Positions 1 through 10,678 of a stretch of 64,000 nt of DNA are shown one piece after another. This stretch comes from Monocercomonoides exilis (Eukaryota > Preaxostyla > Oxymonadida > Polymastigidae): NCBI GenBank assembly GCA_001643675.2, contig LSRY02000006.1, positions 1,614,501 through 1,678,500 of the forward strand, written 5' to 3'. The number at the start of each line of letters is the position of its first letter. Position 1 is the first letter of the stretch. A program made the translations under genes and the position numbers. The notes under the pieces were generated by a model, which worked only from the letters and a program-made list of their open reading frames with translations, had not been told where the DNA came from and searched no databases.

Positions 1-1008
1 AAATGGATGCTGGAGAAGGTTGATGAGAAGGAGGAAGAGGAAGAGGTGAGAAAGAGATCTCCTTCACCTTCTATCCCATCCACTTCAACAACAGACACTT
101 CGGTCACAGAATCCACATTTGTTCGAGGGGAGGATATGTGCCCAACCACTTCATCGATGTCGAACTTGGTGGATGCAATGGCCTGCTCCTCGCCTCACGA
201 GAAGTTGATTGTGGATCTGAGGGATTCGCTGTTCATGTTGTTGCATGGGCGGAATGAGAAGAAGGAGATGGTTATTGGAACCCTCCAACAGAGGGAGCAG
301 ACAGCTGCTCAGATCCTGTTCTGGGTGGCGAATGGAGCACTCCATTCTTTCGACGAAATGGAAGTTCCGCTTCAGTCACTGGACAATGTGAGTCCGCACA
401 TTGTTCTGTTCTCGGAGCATATGGTGATCACCATAGCCATGCACTCTGACTGCTCAACAGACTCAGACTCATCATCCATTTCATCTTCTTCCACCATCAT
501 CACCTCTTCCTCGGACATTTCTGTGAAGAGTGAGAGGTTCACCAAATCACCACCTCCATCTTCCGCTTTTGAAGATGAAGACGATTTCAAGAAAGAGTGT
601 CTGAGGTGGATGGCTCCGGAGCTGTTGAATGGAGCAAAGAAGCATGCAACGAAGAAGACAGTGGCTTTCTCGATCGGGATGATGCTGTGGGAGTGCTTGA
701 CATTGATAATCCCCTTTGGAGAGTATGAAGCTGTGATAGCTGGAGAGAAGATTGAAAAAGGAGAAAGGCCAGACATGATAAAGATTGAAGAAAGTTCGAT
801 GAAAGAGCTGGCAAAGTCATGTGTGCAGCACTGTTCAAAAGGAAGATTGAGCTTGATGGATTTAAAGAGAGAGTTCATTACTCACTTCCCAAAGGGGATG
901 ACGATATTGACCGTTTCTGATGCGATTGATTTTGATGAAGGAATGGAGAATGGCAGCGAGGCGAGCGGAAGCAGAAGAACTCAAATAGAAAGCAAACGAA
1001 GTTGTTAG
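1..1008 (+). CDS. Oxymonad-style pseudokinase-domain protein, 3' end only
   Basis: The reading frame is already open at base 1, so the gene begins upstream of the window; about 335 C-terminal residues are visible, ending at a TAG at 1006-1008. After a low-complexity acidic/Ser stretch there is a protein-kinase-like C-lobe. A region reading SPHIVLFSEHMVITIA sits where kinases carry the catalytic HRD..N and DFG motifs, and neither is present. Next come a Ser-rich insert, an intact APE-type motif (RWMAPELLNG), a replaced subdomain IX (FSIGMMLWE in place of DxxSFG) and IPFGEYEAVIAGEKI. This block resembles the large families of degenerate kinase domains that I know from oxymonad genomes. Because catalytic residues are absent, I infer a pseudokinase scaffold rather than an active enzyme. 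The N-terminal domains and any upstream introns lie outside the window. Confidence 0.72.
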   Translation, partial: KWMLEKVDEKEEEEEVRKRSPSPSIPSTSTTDTSVTESTFVRGEDMCPTTSSMSNLVDAMACSSPHEKLIVDLRDSLFMLLHGRNEKKEMVIGTLQQREQTAAQILFWVANGALHSFDEMEVPLQSLDNVSPHIVLFSEHMVITIAMHSDCSTDSDSSSISSSSTIITSSSDISVKSERFTKSPPPSSAFEDEDDFKKECLRWMAPELLNGAKKHATKKTVAFSIGMMLWECLTLIIPFGEYEAVIAGEKIEKGERPDMIKIEESSMKELAKSCVQHCSKGRLSLMDLKREFITHFPKGMTILTVSDAIDFDEGMENGSEASGSRRTQIESKRSC

Positions 1009-1043
1009 CAGAGTGTTTTCAATTCAAAGTCAACTTTGTCGTT

Positions 1044-1070
1044 AAAAAAAGAAAGAAAGAAAGAAAGAAA
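1044..1070. repeat. GAAA tetranucleotide microsatellite
   Basis: A run of A followed by about five GAAA units lies just downstream of the pseudokinase stop codon, probably in the 3' untranslated region. Confidence 0.85.
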
Positions 1071-3960
1071 TTGAAAGCTAAAAATAAATTCGTCACAAAC
1101 GCATTGAATCATCAAATAAGCGGGGGGAAAAACAGCAAAACACAAATGAGAAGTGAGCATAACAAAGTCTTGTATTAACATAATTTTTGTCAGAATTCAA
1201 TAACACTCAAAGAACAAGAGAAAGAGAAAGCGTGTACATGTGCGTCGTGTGCGTGGGTGCGTGAGCTTGTGAGAAAATTGAAAAAGAAAACATTTCAATT
1301 TAATAAACAATTTGCTAAAAAAAAAAAAAAGAAAGAAAGAAATAGATGAGAAAAATGAAAAGCATTGCAGGCACTAATAATATTTTCATTTAAGCACTCC
1401 ACTTTCATAATCGTCTTTTCGATAAATAAACTTATTTTTTCATCCATCTTTTTGTGAAACAAATAATAAAACGGTAAAAATGACTTTAGAAATTAAAGAA
1501 CACAAATAACAAAAAAAAAAAACATCACAGTATTTACACCTGCCCAAATAATATCTATCCATATTCAAAGTATATTCTTGGTGTTTTTGATTCGTTTATT
1601 ATAATAATAGTTATTATCCTGAAATTTTGTTTTAAAAAATTGTCTCAAGCAAAATACAGAATTATATCAAACAAATCATATTCATGATCAATTTTTAATT
1701 TTTGAGTGTCTATCCAAATATATACGCAGTCTTAATCGGATATTATCACATCGAGTTTTGCACAACTTTTTGTGACTATATCAGATTGTGATAATATACG
1801 ATGCTGATTCACACAGATAAAAAAATAAAGATAAATCAATTTATTTAGGGTGCATATTTTATCTTGACCTCAAAATTTTATCTCAACCCTGTTTTTTTGA
1901 AACTTATTTTTGCTTTTTTGATTTGTGAAAAGGCTTAAAACACAAACAAAATATATAAACTTTCTGATATTTTTGTTTTTCAGAATTCTGTTAAAAATTT
2001 TTTTGAGATTTTTATGTTCAAAAAAATATTCAAAATTTTTATTATTTTAGGACCCAGATCAAAGACTTGCTGACTTTGAAGCGAATATATCATTCGGAAC
2101 GTTAAAAGATACATAATCATAATTCTACACTCCTATATTATTATTATAACTTATTTTTAACTTTTTCAATATAATTTTTGACCTTTTTTTCTCATTTCAC
2201 TGTTTTTACTTAAAACACGATTTTTTATATAAACAAGTATTTGTGTCAAATTTTATTAAAATGAAAAAATTATATAAAGTCTTTTTTATCGTTTCTTTGT
2301 TTTAAGCATTGAAATGAAAAGGAACTTTTCAAGAATTTTAACTGAAAAGCAAGTATATATGATTTTTTAAAGTTTCAAATTACCAAACACTCACAAATAA
2401 ATTATCGTTTTAACATACAAGAATCGTTTTATTTTAATAATGTTTATTTGTCATTTCAATAAATTTTAAAACAAATGGATGCATGTCTCTGAAATCGTGT
2501 TTTTTGAAAAAATGTGTGAAATGAGAAAAAGTGTAAAAAAAACATGTTGAGAAAGTTTTGAACAAGTTTAGCTTATAAAAAAGAAACAATGTATTATGAT
2601 ATGAAAGCTGAAAACTTCTTGTAAAAAATATTCGCTGAAATAGCAGCAAGTCAATGATCAAAACATAAAATTATTATTATCCTCGATCTTTTTGTGAAAC
2701 ATGAAATATTGAAAAAAAAAATACAGAATAAGGAAAATAAAACATTTCAAACATTTCTGGTTATTTTTTATTTATCGCAGTCTTGTGTAAAGCCAAAATC
2801 ATGGCAAAAAAGAAAAAGGTCTAGATAAAGAAAAAAGGTCAAGATAAAATTATAACCCTATTAATTTTGGGTCAATTTTTCCATTTTTTATAATTCTACA
2901 CAACCACACATTTTTCTATTGAAAAAATAATTTATATCATAAATGGACTTAACATGTGTTACTTTGTGACTATTGACAGATAAAATTGGTTTCATGACGG
3001 ACCGAGTAAAAATGTTCACGTCAGAACCTCAATTATTAGAACAAATATTTTTATATGTAAATATTGTTAAATATTTATTCAAATAAGCGAAGTATGAAAA
3101 TGCATTTCTCAATTAAGGATATTGACAAAAAATCATATTTGAAATGAATTGATCATCGGACCGTCAGTGAAGTCAGTGACTGTTAATGGAGTCAGTATTC
3201 TTCAAGGAAATCGTTTTTAAATAATTTATGAAACAAAGAAAAGTTCGAAGAATAAAATAAATTGAATGTATTAATATAATTTGATATATATTACGAAAAT
3301 TCCAAAAATCAGAGAAAATAATATTTTTTTCAAATATAAATGCTGACATGGATTTTTAATTACTGACGGACGCGGCAAAAATTTTTATATCTGTAACACA
3401 TGTTTAAAATGGACATTATAATGACTAATTCAAACATATTTCTGAAAAATCAAAAAATCGAAATTTATGATCAAAAAATCGATTTTTCAATGAAAAATGA
3501 ACTCATAATAAAACAAAAGTTATTATATATATTCAGCCTTGTGATTTTATGCGATGAAAAATGAACGAAAAAAAGGAAAAAATATCGGTGCATCGAAAAT
3601 GTGATTATTAACGATGTTGATTATATTCGACGTGATAATATCCGGTTTAGGCAGTATATATTTCTTTGAGTTATAAGGTTAAATTTTCGCTGTTATTTTT
3701 GTGTAGTCATTATCCACAGTTTCGATAATTCGTATATTCCCGATTTTCCGCTTCACATGGTGCAAAATATTACGCTTCAGGCATTTTCATAGAAAATTAT
3801 TATCAGAGAATGAACTTATTGTGATCAAAATATTCAACTAAAATGTGTTATTTCTTTGAAAAAAAAATATGAGGTCAGAAAGCATGAAGTAATTTTGTTT
3901 ACGATATTTGTTTTCGGATAAGGAAATTCTCTTAATTATGATTTATGAGAAAGTTGAAAA

Positions 3961-4208
3961 ATATGTCAAAATTTTTTTGAAAAGTTCCTTTTGTCTAATT
4001 TTCTAATAAAATAAAAATTTCATTTTTCAATCAAATTTCTGTTCCCACTCACCAAATTTTGCTGTCATGAAAACACAATCTTGACGATGTTATAATTTTA
4101 TTTAAAGTGAAGTTTCGTAAGTGTGAACAGAAATTTGATCGAAATATGAAGATTTTATTTTATTCGAAAATTAAACAAAAGGAACTTTTCAAAAAATTTT
4201 TGACATAT
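3961..4208. repeat. Imperfect inverted repeat with about 88 bp arms
   Basis: The left arm (3961-4048) and the reverse complement of the right arm (4121-4208) align along their whole length with scattered mismatches. Shared blocks include GAAAAGTTCCTTTTGT and ATCAAATTTCTGTTC. The spacer is about 72 bp. The shape fits a small foldback element or MITE remnant. A fragment of the same word (AAAAGGAACTTTTCAA) also occurs near 2318. Confidence 0.75.
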
Positions 4209-4347
4209 AATGAGTGAATCAAAAATTTAATGTGAGTTATGAAAGCTTGAAAGTCTGTATTTTTCCCCATTTAATGAAACTACAATATTTCGTTTGAATT
4301 GTTCATTTTAAAAGGAAGTTCGTTCTTTTATTAAAGTCTCATCACTT

Positions 4348-5449
4348 GAACAAATACAGATATCGCATAAAATACCGGACAAGATCCTTATCTCAATAAC
4401 CGCAAGAAGAAAAATTCTGATAATTTTCCTCAAAATATATCTCATCAATACAAACTCGCGTGACATAAAAGACTTTCATGACTTCCTCGTTTATGTTCAG
4501 AATATTTTTTTTTAAATTTGGAAAAATAGGATTTTTAGTTTCTCCGAAGTTTTAAAAATACTTTATTCTATATTTCTGTGACCTGACAAATTGCTTGAAG
4601 CCTCGTCTGTCAAAAAAAAAAAAAAAAATATTTTTTTTCAAAATTAATATAAAATAAACTATTGCTAAAACTTCTCAAGACTTTTCAAAGCAAATTGGAA
4701 AAGATTTGTTGATAGAATCTGTAATATCTTGTAGTTTTTTCTCTTTTGTCAGTGACCGTCAGTGACTGTCAATGACAAATTGTGACAAAAATATTCCTCA
4801 ACTGACATTTCGTGTCAAATAAAATAAATATTTGGAACCTGATCATTTCATTTTTATTATAATTTTTTCAAAATAATAAGAATTATTTCATGAAGATTTT
4901 CAAATTAATTATTATAGTAATTAAGAATCATGAAATCATTATAAATAACCCTTTTTGACAAGTCATAAATATCTTGTCAGTCATTTTGTCATTTTTTCAA
5001 TTTTCTCTTGTCATGTCACAGATGTATACTTTATCCTAATCGCAAAAGAAGTTATTTTGAAAGTTTTGTATATCAAAATGAGTTTGGTTTAATGAGATAT
5101 ATTTTGAGGAAAATTAACAAAATTATTCCTCTTGCAGTTATTGTGAAATCTATATGGGTGATTATTTTTGAAATCATATTATTTCAGACAAAATTTTTGG
5201 TTCTGAAAATAATCTTGAATATTATCAGATGAACATTGAAAAGTGAAAAGGCTTTTTGAATTCATTTTAGTCGTTGATTCCGAAAGACCATTTGTATTTA
5301 AAAACAATTATCATGCTTTTTCACTTTTGAACAAATATTTTTTCTTATAAAACTAACAATTAATGAAAACCAACACCCCGAAAAAAGTTATGATTTCAAA
5401 AATAATCACCCATATTGTCCTGTATTTTATGCGATATCTGTGTTTGTTC
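4348..5449. repeat. Outer 38 bp inverted repeat bounding about 1.1 kb
   Basis: Bases 4348-4385 match the reverse complement of 5412-5449 at 35 of 38 positions by eye; the core is ACAGATATCGCATAAAATAC. The right arm directly abuts a second, inner inverted repeat. The pair could be the ends of a degraded mobile element; no open transposase frame survives between them. Confidence 0.65.
5152..5415. repeat. Inner perfect 26 bp inverted repeat
   Basis: Bases 5152-5177 and the reverse complement of 5390-5415 are identical (core ATGGGTGATTATTTTTGAAA). The right arm extends into a 48 bp unit (5366-5413) that is repeated at 28689-28736, so this belongs to a dispersed family. Confidence 0.75.
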
Positions 5450-6044
5450 TCAGTCATAAAATTCGATAAGAACAAAAATACATTTTTGACTGTGTTATCT
5501 TTTCTATTCAAATGAAAGACATTGAGTTGGAACAGTGATTAGATAAAAAACATATGATTTTTTTTAACCAAAAACATCACGAGAGAAACTTTTTTTTTTA
5601 TAAAACTATTTGATTAAAGGTTGTTTTGGACTTTCAACAAACATTCACATTGATAAATTTCGAAACAATGAAAAGACTATCTCTTCCATTAAATAATGAT
5701 GTTTAAAAACTTTTTGTGCATTTTGTTTCTATGTAACTTTATTGCTTTTTAAAATTTTTTTGAATAAGAAAAAAATTGTTGAAATGAAATTATGTTATTG
5801 TTATTAAACAAAAATTCAGGCAAAATCCAATTATAACATCTGCCTTTAAAAATTTACTTTCTTTAATTAAGAAAAAGAGTACAAAGATTTGTAAATAAGT
5901 TGAAAAATAAACATGAAAAAAAGGATCCAATTAGAAAATTCTATCCAAAGACTGATTAAGTGCACCTAGAATTGAAAATATGTAAAACTGAAATCAAAAA
6001 AGAACATCTCGATTAGAAAAAGTTTCATTTTTTTTTTTTTTTTG

Positions 6045-9000
6045 CTAATGATCTTTCAGCCGACCCGAATCTTCCACTCTTTGCCTGATTAATTCTATTA
6101 GTTTCTTATCTCTAAGCAATGTCTCAATGTTGCAGAGGATGCGATATTTCCAATAATGCTTTCTATTTGAAGGCTGATTGATCCACTCCTCCCATGGATT
6201 ACTATGAAACAGTACGCCCTTGCGCTTCTCGCCTCCAATTGCAACAATATCTTGAAATGGAAAAATAGCAAGCATTGCGGGGGAATAGAAATGCATATCA
6301 AGGAGCCTTAAATGCTGTGAAGTTGGAAGATACCGAGGGACTCCTGTTGGGTATGTATAAGGAGGAGATATTGACAAAGGTTCTTCCAATGCGTCTTCAT
6401 TTTCGCTTTCACCATTAGAATATTCTTCTAAAAATTCGTTGTTTTTAAAATAATCATGCTTTTTTATTGATTGTGATTCACTCCTTTTAAATTCATTCGC
6501 ATATGAAGAATTGAGAAAGGTCGATTCATCAATAAAAGAATTGCCTAAAAGTCTGTACCAAACATCAGTTACAATGGACATTCCCGCTTTTCCTTCAGGG
6601 CTGCTGATATATTCCTTGAAGCGTTGTTCTCGTTCGTAATTTCGCTTTGATTTTCTTTTTTCTAGTTCGCTTTTTACTGATGATAATTGCATAGAAGATA
6701 AAACGGATGATTGAGAAATAGATACAGATTCATCACAACTTTTTGCATTTTCAGCCAAAATTGCACCCTTTTCTTTTTCACTATTCTTTTCGTCTTTTTC
6801 TTCGAAAACTCCATGTCTTTTCAAACTTTTCTTTTTTCCCCTGTATTTATTTGAATCATCTAGATCGCAAAGTTCCCACCAGGCACGAAGGGGAGGCATG
6901 TCGTGTGTTGATGTTGTTGCAACAACGCGCTCAGAATAGTCACTTGGATGCATGCAATGCCCTTCAATCCCATCAATTACTGATCCAGGCGCAAGGATCC
7001 CTTCACTTCTTCTTTTTTCTCTCTGTTTTTCTTCCACATCAAATGATGGCATGCGCTGCACTCGCAACCCTAAAATGTTGAATTCGTTCATAACATGAGG
7101 TACACAATGCGCAACATGCCCCAAATCCTCTCCACACATTAACATTCTCGATGATTGCTTTAACCACGAAAGTTTCCGATGACCAGATGAGCGAAATTCT
7201 TCTTCGTGCCATCGGTAAAAATAATCATCACAAAATGACAACAGTTTCTCCTTGCAATTCGCATCCAGCCGCTGATAAGATAAAGATGAGCCTATGTTGA
7301 AACGTGGCACATAATAATCATTCCCATACTTGTATAAGCATACTGAATTTTTGAGTGCCCAAAACTTCTTCATGTGCTGGTCAAATTCTCTCACTCTTTC
7401 GGCAGGCGTATCATCATTTATGCCCCACTTTGAAGCTTCGTGTGCTTCAATGGCGGCTTCTGTTTCAAACTCAGCTTTGAAAACGAAATCTCCTTCTTCA
7501 ATAGTCGGATTACCTTGCTTTAAATACTCTTCAATTACTTCTGCTGAAGTCATCTCAATTGGATCTTCAACAATTTCTTCTTCTTCATCTTCTTCCTTGG
7601 CATCATTTCTGTCTGTGATTGGTAAAGTTTGTGTAACAGAAGGAATTGTCGAATAAGAAAATGTACATTCATTTTCAGATGCGTGCGACCCGAGACATCT
7701 TCCTTTAGCCTTTTCTGCTTCAGCTCGCTTTCTCTTTTCACTCTTCTCAATTCCAAACAGGCTCTCTACAAACTGTCTGGTGATATAAGGTTTTGTAAGC
7801 TTATCGTTGTCATCCGAAACTCCTTTGAATGCTAGTCCTGTTTTATAGACCATGGAGCCAGGAACAAATCGTGCATGAAGCCCTGAACGGCATTGAAGAG
7901 GAATCTCCCAAATACGGAAAAAGCCCAAAATGTGATCGATTCGATAAGAATGGAAAAATCTGCTCATAACCTTCAGCCGATTAGCCCACCACACAAAATT
8001 GTCTTCCATTATGTTATCCCAGTTGTATGTTGGGAAATTCCAATTTTGACCTGAAACAGCGAATGCATCTGGGGGAGCACCAGCTTGTGTGTTGAGACGA
8101 AAATATCGCCTGAAGTACCACGTATCAGCAGAATGAGCATCCACTCCAATAGGCACGTCTCCTTTGAGGAACACACGAAGCTCAGCGCACTTTGCGCTGG
8201 CCTCTCTGAGCTGTTTGTCCAAAATGTACTGCACCCACATGTAAAACCGAACCAAAGGCCATGCTGGATCTTCGTTGGACACAACCTTTTCAACAACAGA
8301 TTGAACCATCTGCTCAATTTCTTTCTCTCTTTCTCTGATTGCTGCTGGAGTTTCAAGTGAAGCCGTAGATGAAGAGAGTGCGCTGTCTTCATTTTTCAAG
8401 GTATCACTTTTCTCTCCCTTCAAACTGTATGGCCACAAATGCCAATTGGTTGTGTGTTGTATTTCACTTATAGCTTTGAAAGCAGCATACGAAGGAAGCC
8501 AATACTCACTCTCCTTTACAAACTGTTCAAATTCTTCATTTCCATCGACTAGCCCTTTAGCTAAGTGATACTCGTATATTTCATGAAGCCATTTTAACTT
8601 TATCTTCAATGTTTCTTCATAGTCCATAAACTTTTTGTTTAAGTGTTTTCTTTTTGTTTCAATCTCCTCAAGTACAGATGCAGGTAAAGGATCAATAGAA
8701 TCAATATTCACATAGATTGGATGAAGCGCAAAAGATGACACCGAAGAATATGGATAAGAATCCACCCATTTTGTCTCGTGCACCATCGTGTCTGTCACCG
8801 GAAGCAACTGAATACAGCGCAATCCACACATCGAGCACCATTTAGCAAACAGAGGAATATCACAAAATTCGCCACAGCCAACAGATCTCTTTGATCGCAG
8901 AGAAAAAACAGGAATCACCACCCCAGCAGCTCTGAAATGCGGTTGAGATGGATATGTAAAGGTTCCGCATTCAATAAATAAAAATTGTGCCTTAATTTTT

Positions 9001-10077
9001 GTTTTATCCATTGGAAAAGAATTTGATGAAGAAGCAGAAGATTGAGACGACGATGCAAATGATGAATTTTGATTTTCTGGTCTTAAATCATCGTCACAAA
9101 CTTGCTGAAACAAATCATCATCTTCGTCATAAATTTCTGGTGTAGCCTTTTCTTTTACAAAATTAGTCTTTAGAAGGCCCATTTTTATTGCTTCGGTTAA
9201 TTTGATTGGAGCCAAAGCTCCGGTCCATAATTGCGCTTGACTATTTTCATCAATGCATACAATACTTGGAGCTTCAACATGCTTAACTTCTTGTTCTGTT
9301 GTGTCGCAATCACGGCCTTCGTCGTGAGTCAATACAAATTTAAAATGCAATGGAAACTCATCCTCACCAAAATTGCGCATGCACTGAAAGAGCGGAAACT
9401 CCTTATCGTGAAGTCCTTGAGCCGAGTGACAAGACCAGAAAAAGTTTTTCCTTGTTCCTCCAATCAAACGAACAGTTTCTTTTGGCGAAATAAGAGGAAC
9501 TGGAACTTCAAAAATAACAGAGTTTTGACCAACAGGTGGATTATCTAAATGTGGAAGCGATGTCGGATGCTCCCGTCGTAAGCAGACATCATGAAGAGCA
9601 GTTGTCGATGAAACGTCTTCAAAGAAATTTGGAGCCAAATGCCAAACATCTCTAACTTCCACAAGTTCTTCAAGCAAGAAATGCAACAAAACAAAGAAAA
9701 TAGATCATTTGTAAATAAGAGATTATTAATAATATGATTTCTTTTCAAACCTCCTTCAGGAATAAAAAAACAACGTATTCGGTTCACTCCATTTTCCCAT
9801 TCAATTTGTCCATCTCTTTCAACAAAATACTTTATATGCAAATAAATATATATAAACAGTACATTTAAACAAAAATATAGCAATTTTATACCTTATATTC
9901 AAACTTTACACCAGCATCGACAAGAACAAATGCTGACCATATCTCTCCATTGCAAACGCAATGCACAGCAAAGTTAGGTTTCCATTTCCCGAGAGACGTA
10001 TTGGAACCACTTATGCATATATTTTCTCCCCATTTAGTTCGATATTTCACCGAAAAAAGAACAACAATTTTTCCCAT
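6045..10077 (-). CDS. DPE2: 4-alpha-glucanotransferase, DPE2 type (two CBM20 + GH77)
   Basis: Cytosolic disproportionating enzyme that moves glucosyl units between maltose or malto-oligosaccharides and a branched glucan. There are three exons, 10077-9892, 9829-9751 and 9667-6045, with 62 and 83 bp introns, giving 1295 residues. The first CBM20 starch-binding domain (from residue 1) spans the introns; the splice restores KFEYKYFVERDGQ. A second CBM20 follows (about 110-220). The GH77 barrel starts around 330. Catalytic residues are visible: nucleophile D666 (YRIDHILGFFR), acid/base E935 (CGEDLGHV) and D1011 (STHDMPPLRAWW). The roughly 270-residue gap between D666 and E935 reflects the large insertion typical of DPE2 rather than bacterial MalQ, where the spacing is about 50. 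Acidic low-complexity stretches interrupt the barrel. The gene diverges from the phosphoesterase gene across a 601 bp gap. Confidence 0.95.
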
Positions 10078-10678
10078 TAAAAAGGGATAAATACAAATGG
10101 TTAAGATCAGTTTGAAAGTCAGATTATTTCTGTGGATTTTCTTTTTTCATTTAAAAAACTTACTTCTTCATGTAAAATATTTTATTTAATTTCGTGGGTA
10201 TCATTTATAATTGTGGAATGATTTCTTGTGACGAGCAATGATGTAGTGTATTTTTCGTGAAATTCTTGACTCTTTTGGAAATTGTTTCTTTTATGAGTCG
10301 GATTAGTGATTTACACACTTGATCGCTGAGCTCAAACACAATTTTAATCATTCAAATATTCGAACCATTTTGAACTTCGGCAATAGAATATGATATCAAA
10401 GTTTTCTGTGTGACAAAGAACAAAACGAATCTTCCAAATTTTTAAATGGAGATATTAATGTACAATGTTATTTTAAATTTCGTTGATTTTTTTTCCTAAA
10501 GTTATTTTTAAAACATAAATCAATTCACACAACATTTTTCTCTGTATTTTAAACAAATGAACGCAACGCATTCATTACGAAAATTATTTAAACAATTTGC
10601 TTGATGCATATATCAAATTATTTAAATAGGTTAATAAAACAAAATTGCCATTTCGGAAATGGGCATTCATTGATCAAA
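10078..10678. other. Shared divergent upstream region
   Basis: This 601 bp AT-rich gap separates the start codons of DPE2 (minus) and the metallophosphoesterase (plus) and must hold both promoters. No recognisable element was seen beyond A/T runs. An in-frame ATG at 10601 could extend the phosphoesterase by 26 residues, but the start at 10679 puts the signal peptide at the N-terminus. Confidence 0.5.

Larger units (their letters stand above)
1009..6044. other. Non-coding AT-rich desert of about 5 kb
   Basis: No convincing gene was found on either strand; the longest frames (2434-2661 minus, 5008-5232 plus) are low-complexity chance frames. The stretch holds a short GAAA tract, homopolymer A/T runs, and several inverted repeats listed separately. 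Short TGACGGAC and GTCAGTGAC words recur around 2995, 3162, 3364 and 4749. No tRNA-like or rRNA-like segment was recognised. It most likely represents decayed mobile-element sequence. Confidence 0.7.

Noticed and set aside
2434-2661. 75-residue minus-strand frame, Phe-rich
   Set aside because: Composition is that of chance A/T-rich DNA; no homologous motif and no plausible exon neighbours.
5008-5232. 74-residue plus-strand frame in the first desert
   Set aside because: It overlaps one arm of an inverted repeat, is rich in Ile/Lys/Phe as expected of random AT-rich DNA, and has no domain or splice partner.
1009-6044. tRNA, rRNA or CRISPR-like structures in the deserts
   Set aside because: I looked for TTCRANYC-type T-loops with matching stems and for regularly spaced direct repeats in both large gaps and found none; the repeats present are inverted and irregular.
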